DNA of 64,000 nucleotides from positions 4,526,001 through 4,590,000 of the forward strand of contig NZ_CP096276.1 in assembly GCF_024662235.1 (NCBI RefSeq). Direction: 5' to 3'. The position numbers and the translations under genes were made by a program. Below, in pieces: positions 63,901 to 64,000 of the stretch. This DNA comes from Pimelobacter simplex. Its GTDB lineage: Bacteria > Actinomycetota > Actinomycetes > Propionibacteriales > Nocardioidaceae. The first letter of the stretch is position 1, and every line of letters begins with the position of its first letter. The notes under the pieces were generated by a model. It saw only the letters and a program-made list of their open reading frames with translations, made no database searches and had not been told where the DNA came from.

Positions 63901-64000
63901 TCAGGCGGCGACGGGTGTCGCGACCGGAGCAGGGGTACGACGCAGCTCGCCGCCGGGCGCCAGGGCGGCGACGACGAGCACGACGAGGCCGGCGGCGGTG
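63901..64000 (-). CDS. Membrane protein, C-terminal fragment (cut by the window edge)
   Basis: Only the last 32 codons are in the window. They read a hydrophobic helix TAAGLVVLVVAALAPGG followed by a short basic tail ending in ATPVAA. This is what the end of an MFS-type transporter looks like, but the family cannot be fixed. It lies 27 bp upstream of the aldo/keto reductase gene. Confidence 0.5.
   Translation of the reverse strand, partial: TAAGLVVLVVAALAPGGELRRTPAPVATPVAA

Noticed and set aside
1..64000. CRISPR arrays, rRNA genes, phage genes and riboswitches
   Set aside because: None seen: no regular spaced repeats, no rRNA sequence, no phage structural genes, and no recognised riboswitch core before the transporter genes.

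Overview
The window is very high-GC, gene-dense chromosome of an actinobacterium, most plausibly a Nocardioides-like member of the Propionibacteriales. This rests on composition, frequent GTG starts, GTGA/ATGA start-stop overlaps, and the order holB - topA - DECH helicase - tad locus - HAD phosphatase, which matches M. tuberculosis Rv3644c to Rv3661. There is no rRNA or CRISPR array. One tRNA gene (Thr, anticodon CGT) is present.

Layout. 0-6 kb: a small hypothetical gene, a NarL-type two-component system and a divergent MacB-like ABC exporter, then a methyltransferase. 6.8-13.7 kb: a TetR regulator divergent from a translationally coupled pair of secreted hydrolases (M28-like protein and lipase), an N-formylglutamate amidohydrolase-like protein, a Dcu dicarboxylate transporter and a membrane protein. 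13.8-21.1 kb: nitrogen/small-molecule catabolism, with an amidase, NCS1 permease and LuxR regulator, then a nitrilase with a small membrane partner, a divergent APC permease and its TetR regulator. 21.3-23.6 kb: a secreted Ig-like protein gene split inside its signal peptide by a complete IS3-family element (28-bp terminal repeats, 3-bp target duplication). 23.6-26.2 kb: a deaminase, then a lower-GC hipBA toxin-antitoxin module with phased operators beside tRNA-Thr.

26-46 kb is core genome: a TAP-like peptidase, holB-tmk, topA, a DUF2510 protein, a PrmC-like methyltransferase, an intact paralogue of the interrupted Ig-like gene, an M14 carboxypeptidase, a K+-independent H+-pyrophosphatase with a CRP-type site upstream, a MocR regulator, a STAS anti-sigma antagonist and a DECH helicase. 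46.4-52.7 kb: an overlapping seven-gene tad/Flp pilus operon (CpaE-like, TadA, TadB, TadC, Flp pilin, TadE, TadE-like) and the HAD-IB gene. The gap after the HAD gene looks like a promoter, a rod-shaped RNA and a terminator, and sits where mycobacteria encode the 6S-like RNA Ms1.

53-64 kb: a Fic-like protein, a VapBC module whose toxin lacks one catalytic acid, a methyltransferase, a TetR/MFS exporter pair with two matched operators, a LytS/LytTR two-component system in one overlapping operon with a DUF485 protein and an SSS (acetate-type) symporter, a DUF3352 protein, an aldo/keto reductase and the end of a membrane protein.

At the regulatory level, at least eleven genes have a TANNNT hexamer exactly 6 or 7 nt before the start codon, the expected layout of leaderless actinobacterial transcripts.
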